Shown: positions 1 through 10,985 of the stretch, piece by piece
How positions within the stretch are numbered: the stretch's first letter is position 1
How the letters are laid out: each line of letters opens with the position of its first letter
Assembly (NCBI GenBank): GCA_025330725.1
Contig: JAIWND010000008.1
Coordinates: 124,001-188,000, forward strand
DNA: 64,000 nucleotides
Direction: 5' to 3'
DNA from: Chlamydoabsidia padenii
Taxonomy: Eukaryota; Mucoromycota; Mucoromycetes; Mucorales; Cunninghamellaceae
Translations under genes and position numbers: made by a program
Notes under the pieces: model-generated
Seen by the model: the letters and a program-made list of their open reading frames with translations, nothing else
Database searches by the model: none
What the model was told of the DNA's origin: nothing

Positions 1-236
1 GCCAAGCCATGAGAGGGGTTTCCAATCATTGGCCATTGTTGTTGTGCGTCTATTTTGGTCAAGTAGTTGAGGAAAAAAAAGCTTATTTAGTATATCCGTA
101 AAAAGGCTTCTCCGTCATACATCCATTCTTTGTATCTTTTCCGTACCTGAGTACCAACAATGGAGCCTATATATATATATATATATAAAACAGGTGGTGA
201 TGAGATTGATTGATTTAAACAAACCCGCAGCCTATA

Positions 237-755
237 CTACTTACCAATAATGATACCCAAAATCACAATAATGGTGACGGCAATAATGATTTTCCATTTC
301 AAGTCCTTCCACCACATTCGCTTTCGTACCTGGTTAGCGCCGCGGCGAAAGTGCCCGGCAGTGGATTGAAGGTCCTCTAGAGAAGTCGAGGGGTGAGTGA
401 ACTTGTCAATAATGATCATCCAAACGTCTTACCTGTTTTTCCTCGGAGGTCATCTAAACGTTCCCCTCGTTGCATCACCTTGTCAATGTTTTCTTGCATA
501 ATGTTGACTACTTCATCTACTTGTTGTTGTACTTGTTGTGTTTTTTGATTGCCGCCTGTGTTGGCCCCACGTTGATTGTTAGGGATATAGGGATCGTATG
601 GTTCAGACCTAATAATGAATAGGAGAAAAAAAAAAAAAAAAGGTGAGTCATCAGTGCAAGATGGATTAAGTAGTGTTCTTTTTATTGGAATTCACAGATG
701 GAGAAGTAATCAACAATTACCGTGGATCAACAAGAGGAAAGAATAGCACTTACAT
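237..755 (-). CDS. Synaptobrevin/VAMP-type v-SNARE
   Basis: Vesicle-membrane R-SNARE that pairs with Q-SNAREs to drive fusion with the plasma membrane or endosomes. Model: complement(join(237..376,433..608,754..755)), 105 aa. The protein starts [15 protein letters not shown], continues through the SNARE coiled coil ([20 protein letters not shown], then [13 protein letters not shown]) with the central zero-layer Arg in VMQRGERL, and reaches the juxtamembrane WWKDLKWK. It ends in one C-terminal membrane segment ([16 protein letters not shown]), so it is a tail-anchored protein of normal family length. The start codon is itself split: exon 1 contributes AT just before a GTAAGT donor, and exon 2 supplies G followed by TCT GAA. 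The second intron (377-432) is 56 nt. The family is certain; which yeast Snc/Nyv paralogue it matches is not decided. Confidence 0.93.
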
Positions 756-1440
756 TGTAATAGAGAGTGATAGGGATTATTAGAGTGGAAGAAAAAAAGA
801 AGGAAAGTCTTTTTTTTTTTTTCTTTGATGTCTATACTTGATTTATATGCCGCATTCTGATGATTGGCGGGCGGGATCCAAATCGACTTTTTTTTTTTTT
901 TTTTTCTCTTTCGTCCTATGCACCTCAGTAGTAAACAGGAGCGGGCTGGTTTATAGACGTTAGAGCCAAAGATGCAATGCCAATGGTATAGGTGGAAAAG
1001 AATTTGGATCATACGACGATTTATTCTTTCTTAGCTTGGTTTATGTATAGGGATGCTGTAGTCAAACAATAATCAAGTCTTATTACGGCTTGGAAGGCAT
1101 CCGAGACGATAAATTCAAGTGCATGCGTCGTGGTTTAATATCATAGCCTGTGTTACACTAAGAAGAATGCTTGTATGCAGTACGTAAAGGAGTTTCCATC
1201 GGACCATTTTCATCAAAGGGGTGTGATCTTAAAGTACACTGTAAAACAGAGTCGACTGATAGCTGGAGGTTTAAAGTGATCTTGATATAACCCATTCGAG
1301 ATAATAGTGGTCCGTCAATCTCTCTTTTCCTTTTATCACAAAGTGTTACTTGTAACTTTTTATTTTATTCAGTTTTTTAATAATAAAAAATTTCTTCTAT
1401 ACTATGTCTATACTATGATGAGAAGGAGGGGTGGTTAAAA

Positions 1441-2480
1441 GAGAGCCTAAACTATGTGAGTGAGGAAGGGAAGAATGCTAGAGACCATCCTCACGTTGTT
1501 CATTATCCGGTCCAATCCAACCAATGTTAAACAAAGAGTCACCCGTTTCTTTCTTGTTGTCCGATCACCCTCTTCTACTGAATAAGGAGGTATTTTAGTT
1601 GCCCATGTTACCAAATCCTTCGAGTTTGGTCAAGTTGTTCATGTAAAGTGAGAGTTTTCGTGGCGATGTTTGCTGCTTGATTGATGATTTGTATCCAGGA
1701 GCTGTGGATGAATAAAATTAGTTACTGCAGCCAACTTTTTTCAGGTACTTGGGCCATCGATCCTCCTAAACCTAAACATATAAAAAGAGAGAAAGAAAGA
1801 AAAACCTTTAGTATCAAAGTCTTGATGAGGATGTTGATCCACAAGCAGAAAGAGACTATATAGTGCCACCCCCACTTTTTGTTCATCTGCACTAATCGTT
1901 CGAACCAGTGTGACCTACCTTTCTAACCATCAAATCCACCACTGATCAAGTTAGTATATCATATAATCATTGACCGACCTTCTCTTTCTCTAATGTATCT
2001 TGTAACACAACTGCTTGAGGAGAAGCCACTAAAACCTTGATCCAATGTCTTCTGCTATTGTTTGTTGATGTAGATCCAAGCAAGAGTGTTTAGCCTACTT
2101 GAATAGACAAAAAGTATGGTTCAGTGCTGTTTTGCCAGGTTGAATTACAAGTGCTTTACCTTTAATGAGGAAGAAGCAACCGAGATGTTAAAGTCAAAAG
2201 TGCATTGAGTGATTCGTATTCGTCTGGTCATACCAGTAATTGGCTGCTTTGTTGACTATATTCACTTTAGTGGGCTTGTTGAGTGGCATCTACATGATAA
2301 AAACAGGTGGTCCACTTGATTCAAACAAAGAAGCAGTTATCAATCTTACCTTTTGGTCAAACTGGTTCACGGTTCGACAATGATTGGCAATCGTCCATAG
2401 GCGTGTGTTATAACTAATTTAAAGGAGGGGTGTTATTCAATAAAGTAAGACATTTTAGTAAAATACTTACGTTCAAGCCT
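1441..2480 (-). pseudogene. Unidentified multi-exon gene, or its remnant
   Basis: The minus strand holds several open blocks flanked by splice-like sites, but I could not join them into one uninterrupted protein. Blocks in order: around 2400-2350 (LWTIANHCRTVNQFDQK, then GTAAGA); 2290-2234 (MPLNKPTKVNIVNKAANYW, then GTATGA); 2090-1982 (VLVASPQAVVLQDTLEKEK); 1910-1807 (VTLVRTISADEQKVGVALYS, then VDQHPHQDFDTK); and 1702-1580 (SPRKLSLYMNNLTKLEGFGN, stop). A TACTAAC branch-point-like sequence precedes a CAG near 1945. Stops interrupt some joins. I do not recognise the family. It may be a real fast-evolving gene with introns I placed wrongly, or a decaying copy. Confidence 0.35.
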
Positions 2481-3580
2481 AGTGGTTTACGGTATAGCTA
2501 ATGTGGAAGGTGGGAGTGGAAAAAAGAAAGAAGAAAGAGGGGAAATGTTTCAAACGAAAAATCCCCTTTCAATGTCTTTTTCAGATCCCGTCCGCATGAA
2601 ACGTTTGCCGATCCTCGATTAGAGATCAATACTTCAAAGAGCTACCTATTATATGTAATGTTTAGGATAAGAGTCAATAAAAAGTAGAGCAAAATATACC
2701 AAGTTTATTGGTCATAGGTATTTTAGCTGGACAGTTAATTTTGGTTGAACGGGCCAACAAAAAAAAAAAAAAAATGCATGAATTTTACACCATTCATCAT
2801 GTATATAGGTGATACATAAATCATTTATGATAGAAACACCTTCATTGATAAACTTATTTACATTTACCAGCAAATATATGATACAAAAAGACTTTATTGA
2901 CATTAAGATTAAATATAAAACTAATCTACCACCATTGTTCTCCACAAGACACCATATTTTAATCTTGCTGGACCAATGATTGATTTGACGTTCATATATA
3001 TTCCCAGTTGCAATCAAGAGGTATACCATCATCGCATTTGATCACCGAATCCACCCTCAATGTCCACCGCATTTGTGATAGCATCATTCTTCGTTTCAAC
3101 CAAAGCCTATTTCATTCCATTCAGAAAATGTCGTCCTTTTTCCCAGTTTGTTGTATCAGACAAAAAAGAGATTCGTCCAGGGTTAATTGGTAGGTATCGA
3201 TTCTACATCAACATGAATTAAAAAGCATTAGTATTATAGTCTTGGATAAGGTAATTATCCAAGAAGAAAGAGGAAGTATACAATATTACCCCTTTCTCTT
3301 CGTGCCTTTCTTTTACCTTGGCCGTGTTGATCCTGTTTGGATGATTTCCAAGAGAGCCCATTACTATCACAGAGTCAGTTGCTTCGTCACCTCTTTTTGT
3401 TTATCTTCATCATTCAATCGTTACAACAAATGGGAGTTCCCTGTTGAAGAGGACCAAGTCGAATGTCTTTGGAATGGGAAGGCAAAGAAGAAGGAAATGC
3501 TTTTTCGTCAAGTTATTGAAATCCCGTCACGTCACCAACTATAAAAACGCGTTTTTAAAATTACTTATTTTCCTTATCTT

Positions 3581-3615
<35 letters not shown>

Positions 3616-4600
3616 CTTTTTTCTTTTTTCTTTCTGTTTAAACTCCCATATAAACAAACATCCCATTTAAACAAACCCCCTTCAAGAACCTGTGCTTGAC
3701 AGACAAGTTGTCCCCCGCACTGATTCCTATTACTGGCCATGATTACAAGATGGATTAATTCACACACAAAAGTAATCCATGAATCACCTAATGGCTGTCT
3801 ATATGAAAAACCTTGTTTGTTGTCGATGTGATATCATGGCTTCTTCCCTCTTATTGTGATTCTGGTCATAAAGGTAAGTTAATGCGTCTTGAATGATTCT
3901 CAGCCAAAGTTGTTAATAGTTTATAATCTAACTGAATTGTTAATTATTTACACTAGGTTTATGCTTCTTCTTTGCCACTGATATGTGAAGTCTCCTGTTA
4001 GTAATCAAATGGATAAGTTGGCAGATTTTGCGAGGCGGCTACCTTTGTGTAGAATAGCAATTAGGCCTAGCCTTTTTGCCGTGGCAGGACGTAGGCGACA
4101 TCGTGCCCTGTTCCACACCTGGATCTGCTAGCGAATGGGTTGTGCTGGTAAAGCGGGATGTCTGGTATGTTGAAGCATTTATGTGGATCTACCTATTCTC
4201 GGGCATGTTGCACTAGCCACCAGTTACGGCGCTCCATTTAATTCTTGGAGATGGATCATGATGAACAGTGTTTATGGGTACTTTATGGTAAGCAAAGAAA
4301 AAAAAAAACAAGAAGTGACAATGTTACTAATCACACTTCTTGTTCTTATTGTAGGTTTGTCTTCATGCGTTAAGGTGGGCTTTCTTCTTTCATTGTTGTC
4401 TCTGGTGGTGTATAATCTCTCTTTGTTTCTGCTACAAAGTAAGTAACGAAGAAAAAAACCAAGAAAAGACAAGGTGATTGATCACATTTCTTCTGGTTGT
4501 AGGCTTTGACTTATCTTGTTGGTTGTTGCATACTTGCTTTATGTAATCTGGCAAGGAACGATATGAATGACAAGATCATCTCCAACATCTACTTGGAACG
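2481..4600. other. Gene-poor stretch with no supported gene
   Basis: AT-rich sequence with long homopolymers: an A run near 2760 and a T run at 3586-3615. Short open frames such as those at 3008-3193 and 3242-3544 lack splice context and resemble no family I know. From about 4020 to 4550 there are fragments of coding-like sequence that may be the upstream part of the gag relic that follows. Confidence 0.4.
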
Positions 4601-4609
4601 ATGACGACA

Positions 4610-4899
4610 GACTAGATTTCCAACTTTTGCAACGGAAGCACAGCAATGGATGACAAGGTACGATTCTCTGGCGGAATTTTTTTGGCTACACTCCTGTGGA
4701 AATGGTGGAGCAACTACAGCCTGTGTTGGAAGGGCAAACTTTTTGTTGGTATACTCGGCTACAACGTATTATCAAGAAAGACTGGGTGGCACTGAAAGGC
4801 AAATCCTTACATCAAAATGGTGATGACTCAAATCCTGCTATGACGGCTATCGACGAACCGAAGTTAATTAAACTGGCTTCTTTCATGTTATTACAGTAG
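4610..4899 (+). mobile_element. Relic of a retrotransposon gag gene
   Basis: The translation contains EMVEQLQPVLEGQTFCWYTR followed by KKDWVALKGKSLHQNGDDSN and PAMTAIDEPKLIKL. This fits the gag core of fungal LTR retrotransposons: a W-Y pair, then K-DW--LK, then a D--NPA-TA--ELK block. The preceding piece (TEAQQWMTRYDSLAEFF) is in another frame, so at least one frameshift has occurred. No LTRs, protease or polymerase are visible nearby. It differs from the gag of the intact element at 44.5 kb, so it belongs to another family. Similarity is judged by eye. Confidence 0.55.
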
Positions 4900-5122
4900 T
4901 GTTGGTTATTATCTCTTATCCCCCCTCATAGACTATCTAGTACATACAAATATCTTCATAATTTTATTAAATAAAACAATGTCTTGATCACCACTCTTTC
5001 TTATAACTTGAATTTTTGATGTATGTACAGTTCAGTACAGCTAATTCCCAATTATATTATACGGTTTTTTGCTGGACTTCTCATTCCCATATATGGATTT
5101 GAAGTGGGGGGGGGTTTGTAGT

Positions 5123-5157
<35 letters not shown>

Positions 5158-5175
5158 CAGTAGTAGTAGTAGTAG
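5123..5175. repeat. AGC/AGT trinucleotide microsatellite
   Basis: An imperfect run of (AGC)n followed by (AGT)n units. It lies in no recognised coding region. Confidence 0.9.
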
Positions 5176-5333
5176 CTGGAGCACTCCCGCTATTTTATTC
5201 CATCTTATTTACTTTACCTAAAAACCCATACTTTAAAACCCTGTACACCCTGTACCAAAAAAAAAGGCAAGTTACATATCATTCAGCCATAAAAATAAAA
5301 AAGGATACAGAGAGTTTGTACCACTTGGAAGAT

Positions 5334-5552
5334 TCAAAAGACAATATTGATCCTTGAACCACGCCCTTTGAGTCGATTGTTGCCAAGAAGAAACCGAAAG
5401 GCTGTTATTATCTTTGGTAGAGGTAACATGCGTGCCCTAATCCTGTCAAACTTGGACTGTAACTGTCTGCACATGCATGAATATTGATCGGAACGCCGAC
5501 CAAATCCAGTGTTCTTACCTGTTACATAAAACAACCAAAAAAACAACAACAA
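5334..5552 (-). other. Weak open frame, unassigned
   Basis: The minus strand is open for 72 codons and contains an Arg-rich segment (RRSDQYSCMCRQLQSKFDRI). A possible GTAAGA donor lies at its upstream edge. I see no family and no convincing exon partner. It could be a terminal exon of an unrecognised gene or chance. Confidence 0.15.
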
Positions 5553-5686
5553 AAGAAATGAGAATTTATTTTTATTAAGGGTATAATTGAATAAATCATG
5601 TCGATCACATTGTGATCAATAAGAAGGGTGGAGGATAAAATGCTACAAAAGATCTAATCTACATCTATATAAACTAAAACAAATAA

Positions 5687-8065
5687 CTATTCCCTTTCAT
5701 AAAATAACATATAGGGAGCACTAGATAAAACAGTATCAAGATCTACTTCTTCCACCAGTTCATTATTACATCGCCAGAATTTAATTTGTTGTTGATAAGA
5801 GCGATATTGTCGATGTGATCCATGGTAGTAGTCACCGCCATTATTGAGTACGGTATGAGGAGGACGAGCGTCCTGTCCGGTAAAAAGCTTCTTGCGGCGA
5901 TAGGTGATAAAAGTCCCCGATTCATGCTCACCACCATGACGGACAATGACCGCGGTCAGACGATACATAATAGGTCGAGTAGTTGGAATGGTTAAAGATG
6001 GTAGCATGCTAGGTTTGTTATTGTTTCCAGCTTGACTATCGTCTGATGATTGATAATGTCGGCCAGGTAAAAGAGCTTCGAGTCCTTCTTCTTGATCATA
6101 CATGATAGAGTCCCCGCATCCAGCCATATTTCGCAGGTAGACCAGATTGGCTTGGCTAGTACGTAGTTGACATGGTGATGTTGTAGGTTCAGGTTTGTTG
6201 TTCATAGTTCTAGTCTGATCTTTAGTAGTCAAGTAGCCATTGGTGGTGTAGGGTGCCAAGTCGAGGTATTCGGGAAACTGGACATGACCGGATGGATGAT
6301 ACATTGATCTTGATAGGTGGAGACATAGTGATTTTGGTGGATTGGCAAACATGGTTTGTTTTGATGTACAGGCTGTTGTTTTTGGTGGTGTTAATGGAAT
6401 ATCAAACTACAGGAAAAGGCAAGAAGACAAATCAAACGATGTGTGTGTGTGTGTGTATGTTTTCTTACCAGGTCGTTTTCAATGCTATGTTGTAATGCAT
6501 GTTTAAGTTGATCAATTTGAGACATCAGCACCAATTGATTGTTCTCCATTTCATGACTGTTGCTATTGTTGTGGCCACTGATAATTGTTTCCAGTTCTTG
6601 TTCCAACTTTTCCATTGTCGACAATAAATTACATTTTCTACATTGGTAGTCAGTCAAGATATCCGTTTTCGTATAATCACCGAGACAACTTTCCAGAGTG
6701 CAATTTGCCTAGATCAGAAAAAAGAATGTGAGTAGCCACTTGACTGATTTGCATGGATCGCATGCACACTTTGACTTACTGTTTGAGGCACGGTGAGTGA
6801 TATATTATTAAAAGTATGATGTCTGATAGGTGCCTATAGAGAGAATGGGAGTGAGTGTTTTTGGTAGATGCCTAGTTCAATCATTAGTGTCCACTTACTG
6901 TATAGCCGCAATTGAGACAGTTAAGTTTTGATGCCGCCAGACCAGTAAATGGATTTCGCGGTCGACGAGGACGCCGATGTAAGATTCTTCCAGTAGTAGA
7001 TACCGAAAAAGAGCTCCACATGGAGCCAAAAGTGCCCATTGATGAGAATGAAGAAGATTCAAAAGCGTCGACTGAAGATGATGCCGACATGGGCTCCTAG
7101 TTCAAATAAAGTTGAGTATCCTGTTTATTATGATACTACTTTTATCCCACCCACCTAACAGCGATGACTTACTGATTCCACCGTTAGATAGCGCAAGGTA
7201 TCGACATCCAGTAAAGATGGTGTCGATTGTTTGTATTGTATTTCTTCTTCTGATGTTAGAATGCTTGATATGATTTGGAAGAGTTGGTGTGCATCCTATA
7301 AAAAAAAAAAATACAAGAGATCAGTAACATCAACCCAGTATAATGTCCCAGACCAAGAATAAATTACCTGTTGATCTCGACTAATAGTACCTTGAGTTTT
7401 GTACTCCAAAGCCCGTAAGAAGTCTGTTGGTGCAATTGATCTTGGTCGTCGAAGAGGTCGATTCAGTACTAAGGAGAAAGATGTCACAAAGGTCAGAGTA
7501 AATATCCATATACTTTTTCTTATTACTTACGTTCGACAGTGGAGTAGAGGGCAAAAGCAACAGACTGAAGAATGAATTCATCAGGTGGTATTTGAGCGCC
7601 AGCTTCATCGCCTTGTTCGTCCACACGTTCAGCCTAAACAACAAAAGTTAAAACCAGAGTCCAATCCAAACCAGTCCTTATTACCAAGTAAGATCGTAAA
7701 CAAGAGAGTGTCGCCATAGCCTATAGTAATAGGTATGATGATAACAAAAAGTCAGTAGTTAATAATTAGAGTACATAAAGTTAGTTACCTGTAATATAGG
7801 ATTGGCAAAACATGAGTTTCCAGAATTCTCTAAACCAAACACATAATTATCGTCCCGTTCTATAGTTATATGAAGGAAGAAGAAGGTAAGCACGTCCCAA
7901 GTCAGTCCTTCGCTTTATATATATACCTTTCATTAGTTTGGATTTGATTCTTCTTCGTCGTTTCTTGGATTCCGAGTTATTTGAGATCACATAACTAGAG
8001 GCTGCAAGGGCAATACCAGCCATCACAGCGATAGCAGGCAAATGGTAATTGTTTGAAGAAGACAT
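5687..8065 (-). CDS. USP30/Ubp1-like ubiquitin-specific protease with N-terminal membrane anchor
   Basis: C19-family deubiquitinase, predicted on the outer mitochondrial or ER membrane. The start at 8065 gives MSSSNNYHLPAIAVMAGIAL, a short membrane helix (AIAVMAGIALAASSYVI) followed by a very basic stretch (SKKRRRRIKSKLMK). That layout is shared with USP30 and Ubp1. The Cys box follows directly (ENSGNSCFANPILQAMATL; intron near 7827-7925). The middle holds a zinc-ribbon-like pair (LNCLNCGY near 6905, YQCRKCNLLS near 6640). The C-terminus carries the His box region (VIVRHGGEHESGTFITYRR) and ends LSSAPYMLFYERE, much like USP30. The residue at the usual catalytic His (GHF/GHY) is Thr, and the third-residue region reads WRCNNELV. 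About eight introns; outer limits are firm, inner limits approximate. A CGGGATTTTAAA motif lies about 150 bp upstream. Confidence 0.88.
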
Positions 8066-8210
8066 TAAGGGAATCTCTTTTATTAATGTTGAATGTAGCA
8101 AACACACACACACACAAAAAAAAGGAGGTAATGATAGTTTATAAAGTAAAAGAGGGAAAGATAAATGAAGGAGTTTGAAAGAAAGAAAAGCAAATGCATC
8201 CAGCGGAAAT

Positions 8211-8222
8211 CGGGATTTTAAA
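8211..8222. promoter_or_regulatory. CGGGA-TTTTAAA promoter-like motif
   Basis: Variant of the recurring CCCG/TTYRAA motif, with one extra T between the halves. It lies 146-157 bp upstream of the USP30-like start. It also lies just beyond the stop of the gene ending at 8255. Confidence 0.35.
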
Positions 8223-8254
8223 ATGGTTTTTATTTTTTGGGGTAAATTCCTTTT

Positions 8255-8994
8255 TCAGTGAAACTGTCGAGGGGCCGATCGAGTTGTGGATTTATCTGAT
8301 ACACTTGTTAATGAAGTTTGACGACATAAACGATGAACAGGACCTATGTAAAACACACACATACAAAAAAAAAACAGTTTTATAAAAGGATCATTGAAGG
8401 CTGATGAGTGGATTACATACCTGATGAAGAAGAAGCAGTGGCCAAATCTCTTTGAGCAGTGACACGACGAACGGAGGGTCGATGCTTACTAGACGTGGAT
8501 GATGATCTGGACGAAGATGGTGTGTATGATTGTCGATCCTTTCTGTGGGTATTCCGAACTGATTCACTCTTGCCCTTTACAAGAACGATTGGATCATCCA
8601 GTGGCGGGTGGTCGCAAGGAGGGGTCTCCAGTCGGAGCACATAACCCATACCGTCCACCACCAACATGCCAAAAAGTAAACCCCATCGAATAGGTGCTCG
8701 AATCATAGGTGTCATTTCACTCTCCTTTGTCTTGAGCCTACTCACCATCTGGATCATTGATGCTTGGGCTTGCAACAAAACCGTGGTCGTCACTGGGGGT
8801 GCACTTGTCTTTTTAATACTATGCCCCTCGGTCGGAGTTTTGTGAGCGGTATGAGCAGGTTCATAGACGCTTCGTGAACAAGGTACACATTGATCAAACT
8901 TGTTGAATAACATGAGGATATAAAGAAGAAAGGAAAGGGGGAAAAAGGTAAAGAGAGAGAAAGAAGGGCGTTTGTTTTGGATGTATGGCGGCAT
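8255..8994 (-). CDS. Orphan basic membrane-anchored protein
   Basis: Unrecognised family. Model complement(join(8255..8343,8421..8994)), 220 aa, keeping frame across a 77-nt intron with a GTATGT donor and TAG acceptor. The N-terminus is a signal anchor (FSLFTFFPLSFLLYILMLF) followed at once by a Cys pair (DQCVPCSRS). A second mildly hydrophobic stretch (IRWGLLFGMLVVDGMGYVL) lies near residue 110. The remainder is Ser/Arg/Thr-rich and probably disordered (SSSRSSSTSSKHRPSVRR). The 3' end lies 189 bp upstream of the USP30-like start, on the same strand. The clean intron and long frame support a real gene, probably lineage-specific. I assign no function. Confidence 0.6.
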
Positions 8995-9507
8995 TTGAAA
9001 ATGGAAAAAGGGGGGGGATCATCGATGTTGCATGAAAATACGCCAACGTGTTACAAACAACAGTACGATTAGCACCGCCGTAGAAAATGAATGTTCATTT
9101 CCCTATCTTTAAGTGTACCACTCTCCACATTCTTTTTATGTATATGGTTAAACACCTCCCCAAGCAAGAAAATGAAAGAGCAAGGTAAAAAAATAAAAAA
9201 TGAAGAATTGGTCTGTGTGCCTTGTCACCCTTTTGTATTACCCCAAAAGAATTACCGGGAGTCCTCCGAGATCAAATAACATGTATCACCTTTTTCTTTG
9301 CCGCCCGAAGTACAATGTAATATAATCAAATTCCCATGGGTTCTTTTTAGTTCTTGGTTCACATATATGTTTATTGTTTATTATGATACACCATCATTTG
9401 GACCAGCCATGTATATATATAATAAAAAAGTAACAGCTATAACTAAACCAAAAAAAAAAAAAAGATAAAGGTTCTAGTATATATATACAGTATGTAAAAG
9501 TAAAGAT
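8995..9507. other. Intergenic
   Basis: Upstream region of the orphan gene (right edge at 8994) and 3' flank of the forkhead gene. Nothing is seen beyond A-runs and TATATA tracts at 9410-9490. Confidence 0.5.
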
Positions 9508-10985
9508 CTATTGTACTATCCAATCCGCCATTATGAAAGAGTCGTCTGAGAGTTCATAGTCATTCGTTGAAAGGTCCAAACAAGGAGAGAGTGCCGAAAG
9601 GTAGTTGCCCTGAGGGAATTCTTCAAGAGTAGATGATATGTTGTTGGTAAAACTTGTAGCATCGATTGAATCCATACTTGACAAAGGCAACAGAGGTTCA
9701 TAGGATAGATCCATACAGGAAGAAGTTGCAAGATAATGTTCCATTTGGTCAGTCGGTAAGTTAAAGTTGGTCCAATCCATGAAAGGCAGGAGAGAAGAAG
9801 AAGATATATCAACCGGGTTGACTTCTTCTGTCAATGGTGATAAAAATGAAGGCGATTGTTCCACAAAATCAAGGGGCAAGATGCTCTGGAATGGATCCTC
9901 CATGATCATTATCGCATTATCTTCATTGGCCGAGTGATCCATATATATGCAAGGAGATGACTTGACCTTTTTGAGCTGAGGAAGTCTATTCTTGGATACG
10001 AGTTGTTTGTTTTGTTTGATATAATCGTGACCAACGTCAATCCCACTGTCGCAATCAGAGTCATGTGAATAATCGTTATTGTCATCATCATCATCATTAT
10101 TGTCTATAAAAGTGTTTGATCGACCTCGGTTGTGGAGTTCCGGCATGGATCGTTTACGTTTGGTGGTAGTGGTTGCTCTTGGTTTTGATCTTGTTGATGA
10201 TGATGGAGGTGTCATTCGGAATGTGGTAAACAAGGGCGAATTGTTGATTGACTGACTGTTGGTAGAAGAGCCAAAGTAGGAATCACCCAGGCGTGGAGAA
10301 GACTGACTGTGTTGTGGTAAAGGTCGTGGTAAATTCACCAACTGTTTCCGAATCGGGCCACGTCGCTTGATCAGTTTGTCGATGAAACCCATTTCTTGGC
10401 CTGCACGAATAGTCCAAAAGCTACCTTTTCCGGAATTCATTGTCATTGTGCGTTGAAGACGTACAAAAGCCTTGTTCAATGATAAATTGTGTCGAATAGA
10501 GTTCTATATATATATATATATATATAAAGAGTGAGTACTTTTATTATTCTCCAAGTCAAAAATGATATTTAACATACCTGCCAACCATGTTCATTCATTG
10601 TATAAAAAGGATAGTGTTGAGTAATCCATTGATAGATATCACCAAGAGTCAATTTTCTATCTTCACTTGAGAGAATAGCATGAGCGATCAAGGTTGCATA
10701 AGAATATGGAGGTTTGTCGTTCGCGTCCAAAGGTTGCCAAGAAGGTACAATATGTAACGGCCCAGTTGGTATTATTCTTGTCGTTGTTATTGAATCCTCA
10801 CTATAAGTTTTTTGTTTATTACATTCCATCATAGTTTGCCGATGAGAGCTAGTCTTGTTCAGTCGTTGTTGTTGTTGTTGTTGTTGTTGCTGATTAGTGA
10901 TTGCTCCTTCAGGCCCATCCACAACAAAAGTAAAAGTAGGTAATATGCCGGTGGTGTAATGTTTGTTACTGTTGCTGCCAGTCAT
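9508..10985 (-). CDS. Forkhead (winged-helix) transcription factor
   Basis: Sequence-specific nuclear DNA-binding regulator. Model complement(join(9508..10503,10578..10985)), 467 aa; the intron carries a (TA)n tract and splits the domain exactly between codons. The N-terminus has a polyglutamine run near 10860-10890. The forkhead domain begins DKPPYSYATLIAHAILSSED, continues KLTLGDIYQWITQHYPFY, and across the intron NEHGWQ^NSIRHNLSLNKAF. It finishes with GKGSFWTIRAGQEMGF, so recognition helix H3 (NSIRHNLS) is intact. The C-terminal half is Ser/Asp-rich with basic patches (TTTKRKRS) and a final acidic, hydrophobic segment likely to be an activation region. The start at 10985 is preferred over one at 11048 because the longer form adds only low-complexity UTR-like residues. 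The subfamily is not assigned. Confidence 0.92.

Noticed and set aside
710..1012. Minus-strand open frame with Lys runs
   Set aside because: Overlaps the synaptobrevin first exon and intron; composed of A/T homopolymers.
3444..3641. Frames ending in poly-Phe or poly-Lys
   Set aside because: Caused by the long T tract; no coding signal.
6439..6459. (GT)n tract as possible regulatory repeat
   Set aside because: Simple dinucleotide run within an intron of the USP30-like gene; no further evidence.
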